Shown here: positions 48,401 through 60,422 of the stretch, piece after piece | How positions within the stretch are numbered: position 1 is the first letter of the stretch | Layout: every line of letters starts with the position of its first letter | Source: Bradysia coprophila | Lineage: Eukaryota; Arthropoda; Insecta; Diptera; Sciaridae | Assembly (NCBI RefSeq): GCF_014529535.1 | Contig: NC_050738.1 | Location: 8,527,410 to 8,591,409 of the forward strand | Length of the DNA stretch: 64,000 nucleotides | Direction: 5' to 3' | Position numbers and translations under genes: made by a program | The notes under the pieces: model-generated | What the model was told of the DNA's origin: nothing | Seen by the model: only the letters and a program-made list of their open reading frames with translations | The model's database searches: none

Positions 48401-50580
48401 ATGAATGATTCTTTTGGAAAATAGCCAGCTTTTGCTCCTTTGAGACCAGAACCACTTTCGAAAAAACTCCTCGTGTGGCGATAGGCGATGAAAAACCGAA
48501 AACATGCCTAAGGAAATTTCAACAGGTACACGAAAGCGACAAGGTCGTGTGGAGTGTCATTGGAAAGTTGATTGCATGTACTTTTGATTGCAAATAGGTC
48601 TTACTGGGTTTCACTTAATTTCGTTTAATTCATCCACATCCATGAACAGTTGATGTTTGATTCCGAAATAGACACATTTTTGACCACTTTTTCAACTTCT
48701 CGTATCCCGGTGTGGCAGTGGATGAATTTGAACCCAAAAAGACTTCCACTAAATTTTGTTTTTGTGCAGTATATACTCACTCCTCTTTGTAACATAAAAT
48801 ATCCAGCAATCTACTATTTATACGAACGATAATCTGCGTCTTATCTGCCATTTTTTTCCTCTGCTTCTTCTTCGATTATTGCAATTTTTCCTTTTCCACA
48901 CAGTGTTGAAATTCTTCCACCTGACTTGAAAATAACTCAACATCGTGTTTAAAAACTCATAAATTCCATTAATCATCCTTCGTACATGTTTTTAATAACA
49001 TTAGTGTGTAAATATGAAGAATATTTTTTTGTGCATTATCAGCCATAAATCTACATGCATGCAAGTGACAAATATTCCTTTCGTATTAAAAAATATGAAT
49101 AACGTTCAACTGTAACTGAGTAATATATTTTGCAGAGATATATTCATTGTTGCCACACATACCATACACAATTCTGATGTATGTACAATGAAAACTTAAC
49201 TTCGAACATTATATAAAAAAAAATGTTTATTGACTCAGCTCAACGCGCCAATGTCCTTCATCATCACATATTTCATTAAAAAATATAAATTTCATATAAA
49301 ATATACTCCATGTGTGTATATATATACTGCACACAGAGAGATAGTGTATGCTCTCAAAAGAAAAAAACGACTAGTGATTATAAAAGTAAGCAAGTTTGTT
49401 CGATACGCGATATATATTCTTGTATTAAAACAATTTTTTTTTTCTCGAATACAAACAAAACGTTTTTATGAAAAATAAAATAAAGTAACGATGAATCGAG
49501 CATATAATATACGATTCAACATATATATAGCGATATAGTACAGTGGATAGTGGATAATCGACGATAATTATATAAAAATAAAATGTGTACAACCACGTAA
49601 TGTAGCTAGCAACGAAACGCTTTTCTGTATGAGTTTCTTTCAAGCGAAATGTTTGTGTTTCTGAAGTTCGAAGTAAGAAACAAAAATTTTGTTGTTGTTG
49701 TCATGAAATCGAGTAATTTTTTTATTATATATACGGCACAGAGTGATATTAAAATGGAATATATTAAGCGCTTTTGTGTAATATATCGGACTTGATAAAT
49801 ACACATGAAGCATTATACACTCATATATATACTCTGCCATCATTTTGAAGTATAATACGTGCGCTTGTGCATGTGAATATTATGTCTTTTCGATTGAATG
49901 ATAGATCGAGGCTGCGCAATTTTTTTTTTTTTTTGAAATGGTCATACCAATAGAAATTGATGTGAACTTTTAGAAAGAGTTGCGCTAAAATGTTAAATAA
50001 GACGATGGTGCGCACTTACCAGAAAGCATCCAACGTTAATTCAACGTTATATTTAAGTTTACAGGTTGACTATAGAGTTTTTCGTGAATGTTTCTTTTAC
50101 GCTTTTTTTTTCGAAAGAAAAACGTTTCTGTTTGTTGCTACACCTGCGAATTTATATGTAAACAATATTAAGAGTCTATGTGTTGTTCATTTTCTTGTAG
50201 ATATAACAAAATACTGCAACAACGATAACGTGTTGTAACGTTTGTCTTTATTAGAGATAAGCGCCAGTATGATTTTCGAATCTTTTACTTCATTTGATCT
50301 TAGTATTTTTAAGTGATTGAAAAAATGGGGAATTCTAATAAGAACAAAGTAATTTATTCTACTGGATTTTCCTATTTTCCGCCGAGGTGTATATTTTGCG
50401 AAAATTCGTTGTTGTCAACGAAAAATACATTTTAAAACCAGTGCGAAAAAATCAACAAAAATTGATAAAGGGAACGGGGCAAAATAAATATTTTTTAGCT
50501 GCGAAAATGAAATTTTCGTAACAGGCACTCTGTTGACACTTGCCATAATTTTCATTTTCGAAGGGCTTCGCAAGTAAAAT

Positions 50581-50700
50581 ACCTTACATAATTGTTTGGA
50601 GATTGTTATTTTGCCGCGATTGGTTATAGCCTTTCGGCTGTGGCTACAAACCTCCCTATCGGCAAAAAAAATCTCCAAACAATGACGTAATGAACTATTC
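50581..50700. mobile_element. Palindromic fold-back element D (about 120 bp)
   Basis: ACATAATTGTTTGGAGAT and TTTTGCCGCGAT are inverted as ATCGGCAAAAAAAATCTCCA and AACAATGACGTAATG. The centre has TAGCCTTTCGGCTGTGGCTA, a variant of the GCCGAAGGC loop. Confidence 0.7.
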
Positions 50701-50764
50701 TCCTCTGAGTTATAAATCCTTTCCGATTTAGTGCTCATTTTCACAGCTCATTTCAATGCACAAA

Positions 50765-50910
50765 AAAAAAAAGATTTTCACAAAAATCTTCTACTTCATT
50801 TGTTGTACAATGCTTTTTTGCTATAGAAAACGTCATTAACCAGTGTTTACTATTTCGTTTTTCCTTTGCTGTCGATAGCAGATGATATAGCCGTATCAGA
50901 TTCTGATGAG
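50765..50910 (-). mobile_element. MITE family copy
   Basis: TCTTCTACTTCATTTGTTGT core, ACGTCATTAACCAGTG, TTGCTGTCGATAGCAGATGA and GCCGTATCAGATTCTGA terminus in family order on the minus strand. Confidence 0.7.
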
Positions 50911-52454
50911 ACGTTATATGACAAAGCCGTTCATAAAAGGTTGTACTAAGGAAAATGACTCGATGACACCGTTTACGTAATAAACTCCCTCACATGTATC
51001 AATACAAGTTTTTAGGGCAAATAAATGTGAGTTGCAATATATCTCTTCATCTGGCATTAACAGAAACAAAATATGACTTTGGCAATTTGAATTAATTCGT
51101 GCTCGAATTAACTGAGAAAAAGAAACACATTTTCGACCTACACACATAGTTTGTATGCCTCATCGAAAAGACGTATGTGCTATCAGGTCATTGCATTAAG
51201 CGAGAGAAAAAAAAAGTATAAAGAAAACGTAACAATAATAGGCTCACTGTTTTCAACATGAAAAAATATTGAAAACTCTTCGTTTATAGTGTACTTTGGG
51301 TATAAAGTTAAAGCACACGACTCTATCTACATAACATTCGATTCGATCGTGCTGGCACACAGCATTGAAACAATTTTTCTATGAGAGAGAAGTACCGTAT
51401 GACGTAAAATTATTTATTTATTTACTGAAAATATAAAAAAAAACGTAAATAATATCATCCATCACATCAGCAACATTCACATACTACAGTAAAATTGAGT
51501 ATAAAATCGAAACACAAAGGTTGAACATGTATGATACATATAAACTTGGTACGTATAAAATGAGAGCTCTGAGTTTTCAAAGTAAAATTCATCTCAAGCT
51601 TGCGCACGACGGAATGATGCCGTCGCTTTTTTTTTATTCAAAACTTCCGTCTGCTATATACCATGGATTTACAATTTTTTTGGGGGAAATTTAAAGATAA
51701 AAATTGCAATTTAATATGAGAAATTTGAATGGGATGCCCCATTCTTAGGAATATTTGGCAGATATGGCATTGTAGAAGCTCGATCATTTCAACTATTTCG
51801 GCCTCTTATAGATATTAAGGTAATTATTCAATTTTGTGTGTGGAAAATACATGAAAGGCCAACCATATCTGCACAGAAAAAAAATTGAATAAAATGGTAA
51901 GGTCCAAGTGATCACTTCCAAATAGTAATTCATGTCTACTAGGAGTTGAAGAAAAATGAATTGGTACACTAAGATATCTACGATGATACTAATGCACGAG
52001 CACGAGCAGGCACTTTAGGCACGCCGGCAAGTGCTAATGGAGTCGAGGAATACCTCCAAAAAAAAATTCTAAAAATAAATAGTCAAATAGTCCGGTGTGC
52101 CTAAAGTTGACGACTGACGAGTCGCAATAACCGGCAACGTGTTAAAAGTGAGCTTTGCACATTTTCAGGCCATTCGGAATAAAGAAGGAATTTTATGTTT
52201 AGTTGATGATTTACAAGGCGGTTGTCCTTGTTAAGTAAATCATAATTTGTTCACAAATATCTTTAGATTTGAAAGTCTGGCGGTAGTAAATGTTCAAAAA
52301 TGTTCAATAATGAGGTGATCTTGCCGTTTTGTAGTTTGTATTTCTCCATAATTACATTTTAATCCCATTTTTAATCCCACGAGGAATTACTTTCTTTGTT
52401 ACAACGATGGAAGATTGTCGACTGGAGTGCTATACGTCCCAGATTAAAGAAACA

Positions 52455-52612
52455 CTTTCACCACCTCACATCTTAACCTGTTTTTATATAGTAAAATACA
52501 TGTTAAAAAATTGAAGTACAAGATTTGAAATCAATCGATTAAAAATAATTTGATCGATGTAAGTAATAGAGCCGAAAATAATACTGGTCATATGCTTACA
52601 GTCTGTAACAGA
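52455..52612 (+). mobile_element. MITE family copy
   Basis: ATCTTAACCTGTTTTTATAT, AAAATTGAAGTACAAGATTT, GAAATCAATCGATTAAAAAT and ATAATACTGGTCATATGCTT; very similar to the right half of the 28562-28763 copy. Confidence 0.7.
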
Positions 52613-53232
52613 CTGAAATCCTTTGAATTTTGGACTAAGGTTTCGAAAGATCAAAATGTAATCCCTCTAGGATCCTAATGATTTGGGGTTACATGAAAGT
52701 AATTCCCTGGCGAATTCAGTTTTAATTCCAAAAAATATTTGGTCGCGTACTGCTAATCCATAATAAATTTATTACTGGTCCGTATTTATGTCTGTCTCTC
52801 GAGTATTTTACACCTTTTTATTTAAGTATCTGTGAAGTCGACCACCATACAGTTTCTTACATGCAAGATCAAACTAATCAGGGCCTCAATCAGAGCTCAT
52901 AACTTATTTCTGCCGTCACTGTCACAAGCAAAAGACCAAAAACTATTCCATACTCTCTGAAACAATATGAACGCAGAATGGAAAAATTTTCCATCACACA
53001 ATTTTTAACACCATGGAATAACACTGTGCTTCGTTCCCCTCTCTTCTCTCATTCATGACACTGGTGCCGTGTATTACTTGTACATTCATATATATGCAAC
53101 AACAAAAGAAACATTTACCCATTCAAGCCATTCTCGACCGTATCGCTATCATTCATAACGTTCACAATGGCGCGCTGACTGTTGATGTCGTTTATACCGT
53201 TTGTTGATTTTTTCTTTGCGAAGGACGTCCTA

Positions 53233-53320
53233 CCATTGGTTGAAAGATGTAGGCCGTGACGTCACACGTTCTAAGTTTATATATATCAGCGCATTCATGT
53301 GAAATCGTACAATCCAGTTT
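53233..53320 (+). promoter_or_regulatory. Core promoter of the IER-family gene with CRE, CCAAT box and TATA box
   Basis: In order: inverted CCAAT box (CCATTGG, 53233-53239); perfect palindromic cAMP response element TGACGTCA (53257-53264); TATA box TTATATATAT (about 53278-53286); and an initiator-like CCAGTTT at about 53314-53320. The spacing suits transcription start near 53310-53320, leaving a 5' UTR of about 550 nt before the ATG at 53865. A full CRE fits the cAMP/CREB-inducible behaviour of immediate-early genes. The start site is inferred. Confidence 0.65.
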
Positions 53321-53864
53321 GAACGTTACGGGAGGAACGAAGTATATTATTATTGCGCTGCCGAGACTAACCAGCAAATTTTTGTATTGAGATTAACTTT
53401 TTCAAATATCAACAGTGAGGCGTTTTGAATTAGCATGCATTTGACTTGACTATAAGTATATGAACGATTTATTTATGTGTATGCGTTAGCATAGTGTCGA
53501 TATATTCATGGTATCACAAGTGAAGAATATATACGTTTAAAAAGACTTTGATTATTGTACACCACCAGTGCTACGTTTGGCGCTGAGTTATTGGGTTTTT
53601 TTTTCTTTCGAAACGTGTTTTAACAACATGAATATGTGTATATGTGATGTGGACATTAGCGTGACAAATACATAAACGCTTCATTACAGACTTACAAAAA
53701 TAGCTGTGACTCATCTGAATTTGCTAATATTAGGGTGATTTTATGTGTACGTGACGACGCGCTGATAAGTGAATAAAATAGAAAGAGACTTTTGGAATTG
53801 AGTCAGAATTTTTTTGTCATATTTTTGTTTTCATTGCTAAGGAAGAAAATAACAATCATAGACA

Positions 53865-54779
53865 ATGGCAAGCGAAGCACAACGCTTAATTGGAATATCA
53901 TTAGCGAAAATTGCACAATCTCGTGTCGGTCGTGGAGGTGTTTCGTTACATAAGAACCTGTTGGTTGCAACGGTATTACAAAAAGCTCGATACATATTTA
54001 TGGAAGAAGCATATCATATGGTACATGGTCACTATCCACAACAATGCAGACAGTTTGTAACGCAGCAACAGCAACATCACCATCATATTCAACAACATCA
54101 TCATCATCAACAACAACAGCAACAACATTGTCATGGTTCAAATACAATTGTAGGAGAAAGTCAAAAAAGTTCAATGGCCCCACATGAGCAGCAACACTAT
54201 CACCATCAACCACAAGAGCAACAACATCATGAAGCACCGAAACTTGTTGAAACCAATGAAACAGAATTAGACCATAATGATATTTATACGGGATCGTCAG
54301 TGATTGTGAAAAATGAACGTAAAATCGAAAATGATAAGGAGAACAGTCCGCCCGAAGGACTCACCTATTTCGACTTAGATAAACACAAACTACAAAGAAT
54401 TAGCGAACTAGGTCAAAAGCGACGACGACAAATTAGTGAATTGGAAACGGAAGAAGCTGTCCTATCAATATTACCAAAGCGATCGAAAAGCGATCTGCTA
54501 GACGACGATTTATTAGCCCTAAACAATGAGAGTGAATCATCGCTGATCGCCGAATGTATTGCGCCCGAAGTCGAAGAGATTTCCCATTTAAATTCGTCAT
54601 ACTCAGCCGATTGCGATTCCTGTGAAACGCCAATGGAAATTGATCGAATAACATCACTGGTGTCCATATTCAGTTTCGGTACACTGGCCCGATCCGTGTC
54701 CACGCCCGATTTATGTTCAGCCCAAGCTAAAGATTCCGAGACCATGTCGCAGCGGACCTTTCTTGCCATGACCGTTTAA
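53865..54779 (+). CDS. Immediate early response (IER2/IER5 family) protein, intronless
   Basis: A single exon of 304 residues. The first ~55 residues match the IER family N-terminal motif: SEAQRLIGISLAKIAQSRVG then RGGVSLHKNLLVATVLQKAR (human IER5: [20 protein letters not shown]). A His/Gln-rich tract fills about residues 60-125, followed by an acidic linker. A basic nuclear-localisation-like patch lies at about 184-190 (GQKRRRQ) and PKRSK at about 204. A conserved-looking tail TLARSVSTPDL ... FLAMTV follows. IER proteins are nuclear/cytoplasmic PP2A-binding regulators induced rapidly by growth factors, stress and HSF1/CREB; being intronless fits rapid induction. The ATG follows in-frame stops. 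Assignment to IER2 versus IER5/IER5L is open; insects usually have one member. Confidence 0.88.
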   Translation: MASEAQRLIGISLAKIAQSRVGRGGVSLHKNLLVATVLQKARYIFMEEAYHMVHGHYPQQCRQFVTQQQQHHHHIQQHHHHQQQQQQHCHGSNTIVGESQKSSMAPHEQQHYHHQPQEQQHHEAPKLVETNETELDHNDIYTGSSVIVKNERKIENDKENSPPEGLTYFDLDKHKLQRISELGQKRRRQISELETEEAVLSILPKRSKSDLLDDDLLALNNESESSLIAECIAPEVEEISHLNSSYSADCDSCETPMEIDRITSLVSIFSFGTLARSVSTPDLCSAQAKDSETMSQRTFLAMTV

Positions 54780-55634
54780 AAACGTTTAAAACTAAAATAA
54801 AATTAGAATTGCATCGTGCGCACAGTGCTTATATTTCAATTAAACTAGGAAAAACGATAATTTGTGGTGGTGCATGTGTGTGCAACGTAAACGTAAACCA
54901 ATTAAAAAATTTTACTTTTTCGTTAATTATACAAGTAAAAGAAGAAGAAGAAGAAAAAAAAAACAATGAAAAATGATTTTGTAATTGTTTTGTATGTTAA
55001 TGATGAATTTTAAAATGTTTTAATTGCAAATGAATGTGGAAAATCAAATGATTGAGAAGAAATTGAGGAGAAAAAGTATAGAAAAAAAGTTGTGATTTCA
55101 CTTTCTAGTGTAAACTGAAAGCATGAACATATATAAAATACAATATATATCCAATCCGTACGTACATATATTTATCTAATGGACTAGGTTTTTGTATGGC
55201 GAGAATATGTTTGTTGGTTCGACTCGAGACAATTACTTGTGCTCGTAAAAAGAGATTTCAATTGGAATTTTGAGAAAGGAAAATTATTTTTTTTTTATTA
55301 ATTCAAAATAAACGATAGATTGAGAGACACCACTGAAGAAAAGAGAATCAACAGATGAGAAGACGAAAAAGCAACTGTGTTTATAAGTGATGAATGGATT
55401 GAAAGCATTTAATATCTAGTAATTTAATCAATGGTTTCTAATAGATTTTAAACAAGAATTTAATATAATTATTTTTTCTATTTATAATTTATGTACGCAT
55501 ACTACACACAGAAAACAAAAACACAATTAACATTTTTATGATGGGAAAAGGGAAAGGCTTCCGCATCCTTTTTCTTACAATCAACAATTCACAAACCAAT
55601 GGTTCTGTTTTAAGAGCTAAATTTGTAAATATAA

Positions 55635-55640
55635 AATAAA
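55635..55640 (+). terminator. Poly(A) signal candidate of the IER-family gene
   Basis: AATAAA about 855 nt after the stop, followed by a second one around 55650. The 3' UTR before it contains ATTTA/TTTTTATTA-type AU-rich stretches, usual in unstable immediate-early mRNAs. Confidence 0.5.
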
Positions 55641-55699
55641 TTTTTTTAAATAAAATTTTGTTAAACGAATTGCCGAAACATTTTAATCAATTTCTGTCG

Positions 55700-55902
55700 T
55701 TATCTGCTGCAGTCCACCACTACACACCAGGGTATGATATCGTCCTCTGCGCCCACACAAATAACACCACTGTCATATGTCTTAACAAGGTTCACTGTCT
55801 TATTGATACAACGTACAATTGATACAAAAATGTCAAAATGGTACCTCATAGCTATTTGACGAACGACGGGATGAAGCAAGCAAACCCCGGATACTACCCT
55901 GA
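55700..55902 (-). other. Orphan terminal-exon-like ORF (unidentified)
   Basis: On the minus strand a long pyrimidine run and AG (ends at 55903) precede a frame of about 67 codons: RVVSGVCLLHPVVRQIAMRY, then HFDIFVSIVRCINKTVNLVK and GVICVGAEDDIIPWCVVVDC, stop at 55700. Base composition is clearly higher in GC than the flanks. I do not recognise it, and no upstream exon is visible within 1.4 kb. It may be a real last exon, a gene fragment captured by a transposon, or chance. Confidence 0.3.
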
Positions 55903-58558
55903 CTAAAAAAAACCTTAACATCAATCCTTCCAATAGTTGTAATAGGAAACTTGAAAAATTGATTTACAATTCAAAATTCTAGGAATTCAACAATTGGCTC
56001 AAAAATTATCGATTAAATTGAATTTTTGCTCAAAATATCGAATTACTATTATCAGGCACAATGGGAGAAAACAATCACCTCGCAAGTTATATAACAAGAA
56101 ACCAAAAAAAAATGCGTTGGGGGAAGACTCTACATACTCGATAGACCAATTTTTATATCAACTTTGAAAACGAAATAGTACAGATGTTCTTAGAATATTT
56201 ATAAAACCCAAAATGTAGAACCTCAAGTCTGCAGATGTTCTTACAAGTAAAAAAGAGAGAAGAAAAAAAAATATTAGAAAACATCGTTGCATTTGCATCG
56301 CTTTAATAAAACAAACGAAACGAAGAATCATCGCTACAACCTTAATTTCGACATTTAAAGCAACACTTGCAAGAGACGTTTATCTATTACAAACATTTCG
56401 TCGACTTCATTGGGGTAAGTGGTAACAATAATGTAATTGAGAACCAAACAACATTACGTCGAACGAATAATAATAATCAATGAAACAAGTCCACGAGCGC
56501 AATACTATGTATTGTAGCCCATTAACAATATTATTGCTTCACTATTGTTAAATATTTACTCAGTAAAAAAGACGTCAGACCGGAGAATGCGCAATGGAAA
56601 CATATGAAAACCCGAAAAAAGGCCGATTGCTAATGTACTCTAACATGTTAGAAGAAACAAAAAAAAAACACCCAAAAAATGATGACTAATATTGCCGCTT
56701 AAATAGTTTACCTTCAAGAGAACTCGTATACATACTACAACAGTGAACATCGTGTGTATAAACATGACAATTTGGTTTTACATGAATCGAAAAATCCGAT
56801 TCCAAAGTTTTCGTACAGCAACACGTAACAACTAAAACTCAACACCCATACACATATAGACAGACCCGAACGCAATGAATAATCTCACCCTCTTTATACC
56901 ATCATTTTGTGGTGTATATACTACAGTCTACGGTGATGACGTTGTACTATTTATAGAAAATGTTGCTCTTTCTCTCTAACATGACGTCATAAAATCATCC
57001 TCGTGTATACACCATTTAAATCGCTGGTATACTACAACTCTGTTGACGCAAAAAAAAACGAATTCCTATTCTGAAAATTATACACTGTTAGAGGCTTTTT
57101 AGGGTCATAAATTGTTTGGAAAAGTTCATTCACACAGATCAGTTTTGTTTATTTATTATTTTTTTTCGGTAAAGCATTTGGAGAAATTTTTTCTAACATT
57201 TGCTGCACACATATACTCGTACCGCACTTACATCGGAAAAGAATAAGATCGAATTGGACTGATGAATTCCATGTACTCACTTTCGTTTTTACAGGTTCAT
57301 GATAATTGAAATCATATAAGGACATAGTCGGTAAATGAATCGCTCGTGTGATTCACATGTGAAGCATGCTGCATATAAAAATGGTAAATGATGTCGTATG
57401 ATAGACGAAACTTTGCAATATACGGTAGAACAACAAAAATAGATTATTGGTTCTCGATTTTACGTTCCCATTTCCAAGAAATTGGAGCTCTTCAAAACTT
57501 ATTGCGTTTGTATTGAATATTATACTGTGCGTGCATGGTAAGATTAAAGATCTGTCTGTACTGTTATGTTGAAACACGGCAAATGTTTAAGCTATTCATT
57601 AAAATTTGTTTTGAGGAAAAAATCCCCTACAATGAAAACCCGTACTTTTGACCTCGTTTTTGACTTAGAATGAAAAATTGTTGTATGGTTGTGATGTTTC
57701 CATGATTTTCGTCAATCGATAGAGTACGTTGTGGCATGGAAAATGAATTTCAGGTATCCAAATTGAATAATTTTCCTGGAAAACGTTTTACAATTTTAAG
57801 TAATTGATTCGGTATCTTTTCATATGAATTCACTGACCAATTTTGCCTGTAATAATGCCTTAAGTGTATTGCGCAATTAGCCGAATTTTAAGAATTTAAT
57901 GGAAATTTACGAAAAATTAGTCTGAACCAAAAATGTTTTTTTTTTCTTCAATCCTTGAACCATTTCAATACACCTTATACATCCACCTTATCAGTAATAC
58001 AGAATTATTATCAGTGAAACACAGCGTTTTATCTATTGTATAGAGGAAATCAAACTGATAAGAAACTTTTTTTTTTTTAAATGTTTAGTGAAATACTTGT
58101 GGGCGATGTATCGAAAAAGTGATGATTCGGGCTTGTGTACACTTATTTCGAAAAATTGAAATCAGAATACCTGTTATCTTGGCTGACATGAAGGAAAGTA
58201 TAATCTCAATTTTCAGATAAGTTGGTAATTCGTACGTGTCTTTGAATATCTTTATTTGTAATGACTTGTCGATAGTACGTTTGATTGCTCGAAATTGGTT
58301 GATTGTAGAAATCAAATGAGACAAATAGATAAAACAGTGGGCCAAACAATTTACATTTTTTTACAATATTTACAGTTTTCAAAATGGCATAGTTATTTGC
58401 GTTATCTTGTACGATTGATTTCGCGAGTTGTGCATGCAAAAGGGCCCAAAATCAATGGTACAAAACAGATACGCTAGGAAATTTTATTTAAGGGATCTTT
58501 CTCGGTTCGAAACATGAAAAGTTTTCATCCGAGCTGCGTTATAGTTATTTGTGTTCTT

Positions 58559-58629
58559 GGTTTGGACGATGTATTGAAGCTACTTTCGCGAGCTACAATC
58601 AAAAATAGCTTAAAAACATCGTCCAAACC
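58559..58629. repeat. 14-bp perfect inverted repeat hairpin
   Basis: GGTTTGGACGATGT (58559-58572) pairs with ACATCGTCCAAACC (58616-58629). An inner AGCTA/TAGCT pair extends the stem. Confidence 0.75.
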
Positions 58630-59371
58630 TAGTACTAAAAAAAATTCATGCAAAGGGAAAAAATCGAGAGAAAATTTCCAAAATTCGCTGAGACGTTTGA
58701 GCTTTGATGACACTCTCTCTGATGACAGTTCAGTTAAGAAAATTTTTATTTTTTCACCTCTTGCTCCCATGGGGTGAAGGGGATTGTTTTTCTCTTTGCA
58801 ATTGTCACTTCGGTTTGGTTTTGAAAAATGGTGTATCAATTGAGATTCATTTGTTTCGTGGATAAAAACTGTTATTCACGCCACGCTCGGAAGAAAAATT
58901 TTGTGTTCACCTGGGGGAGAAATAGAAAATGCCAACTCGATGAAACTGAGGCCAGAGCGAACTCTTGTTGGAATATCCTTCTTTCATTCCTGAACAAAAA
59001 TAACCATTTGATGCTTCCCCAGCGAGAAAACTCGTGTTTTGACCCCTTTTACGCCACGGAGAAAATAAAGTTTTGTTTACGACTCTCTTCATTTATTGAT
59101 TGTTTCTCAAAAATTCAAAACTTTCCAGCATAATTCACTTATTTACCCGCATAATTCGTTTAATCATCTCGCACAGTTTATTAAGAGAAGGTGCACCATG
59201 ATCAACTCAAACAAAATTCGAATAAAGACAGATTGTAATCGAAATTTGTATTTCCTATTTTCGTTCCTCTTTAAACAGACAACTATTTCATGTGTGCGAT
59301 GTGATTAACCTTTTTTTCTCCACTCAAAAGGACATGAGAAAATAGATTGAGAAATAGTACATTTCGTATCA

Positions 59372-59460
59372 ATGACTAAGTCTTTTTTAGCGTGGGGAAG
59401 TTTCCAGACAGAGCCGAAGGCGAGGTCTGGAATCGATTACGCTAAAAAAGACATTTAGTC
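59372..59460. mobile_element. Palindromic fold-back element E, loop AGCCGAAGGCGAGGT
   Basis: ACTAAGTCTTTTTTAGCGT pairs with ACGCTAAAAAAGACATTTAGT, and inner TTCCAGAC with GTCTGGAA. The centre AGCCGAAGGCGAGGT (59412-59426) is identical to the loop of element B at 46593-46607. Confidence 0.8.
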
Positions 59461-60040
59461 CGTGGTACGAATAGTATTTTTCATATTGGACAAAGAACAT
59501 ATTGGACATATGTAAACATTCACAATGGTCGCCATTTTTGAAGGGGCGATATTGTTTGAAATGATTGTTATTGGCCATAAAGCTGGCGACCTCTAATGAA
59601 TTAATGTTTTCGTTTCATGAAAAACAGTAATTACAGTACGCACACATTAAACATGTTTTGTTCTTAGGAAAAAATAGGAAATTCCAACTTCGCTCTCGCT
59701 AGAATTTATTGGTTTCTCCCCTCGGTAAACAAATAACTTTTACCTCAATTATTTGTCGCATACGTCCTTTATAATAAGAGGATTAAGGTCGTTGTTGTCA
59801 GGTGCAATTTGAATTCAATAATTCATAACTAATTTTTTCGTTTGTTAGGTTGTTGGATAACGTGGAAAAACGCGAATAAAAACTTCGAATTCAAGGATAT
59901 TTATTTCTGTGATAGAGTTTCTCAATAAAAAGGTCAGATGAGTCCGTAAAAGTTGTATACCAATGTTCGGAAACGTGGTATGGCTGTAACGTTTTAAATG
60001 AAATCACCTTCATACATTTTATTATGGACGACCATACCCT

Positions 60041-60080
60041 CTGTTATCGACAAATTGCGACAGAAAAATGCTCTAGCCAC
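60041..60080 (+). repeat. MITE family remnant
   Basis: CTGTTATCGACAAATTGCGA then CAGAAAAATGCTCTAG resembles the left block of the family only. Confidence 0.4.
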
Positions 60081-60422
60081 AATATTCTTCAAAGCAAAAT
60101 GGAAATTACAGAGTTTCAACTTAAAACTTCAGCTTGAAGGATTTTAATTAGAACCACTCACATAGTTTTGGTGAACGGATGTCTTGGATTTTCACGCAAA
60201 CATTATCTATTTTTTGTGTTACGTACCAACGCACTGCGTTGTCAATGATTGGCTGACCCTTTAAATACAAATTTTTGTCTTTTAACTTAACTGAAGTTTT
60301 AAAAAATATTATCGGATAATGCAAATCAATGTTGTTAGGCCGTCACGTGAATACGCGTTATGAATTCTGTTTCTTCTTACATCAACGATTAATTTTTGTG
60401 TATTGTGATAATAGGATATACA

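Larger units (their letters stand above)
37314..53232. other. Gene-poor, repeat-rich region of about 16 kb
   Basis: No exon chain or recognisable protein is visible on either strand. All open frames are short, AT-rich and without domain signal. Contents I can support are listed separately: seven MITE copies, several palindromic fold-back elements (strongest at 46157-47100 and 50581-50700), a 35-bp tandem duplication and an (ATACC)n microsatellite. The rest is AT-rich sequence with homopolymer runs. It probably holds distal regulatory DNA for the IER-family gene to its right, but this is inference. Confidence 0.6.

Noticed and set aside
53998-54769. Minus-strand frames across the IER-family gene
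   Set aside because: They are reverse readings of its His/Gln and acidic regions.
58514-58777. Plus-strand frame of 87 codons
   Set aside because: It runs through the 58559-58629 hairpin and has a repeat-derived composition; no homology recognised.
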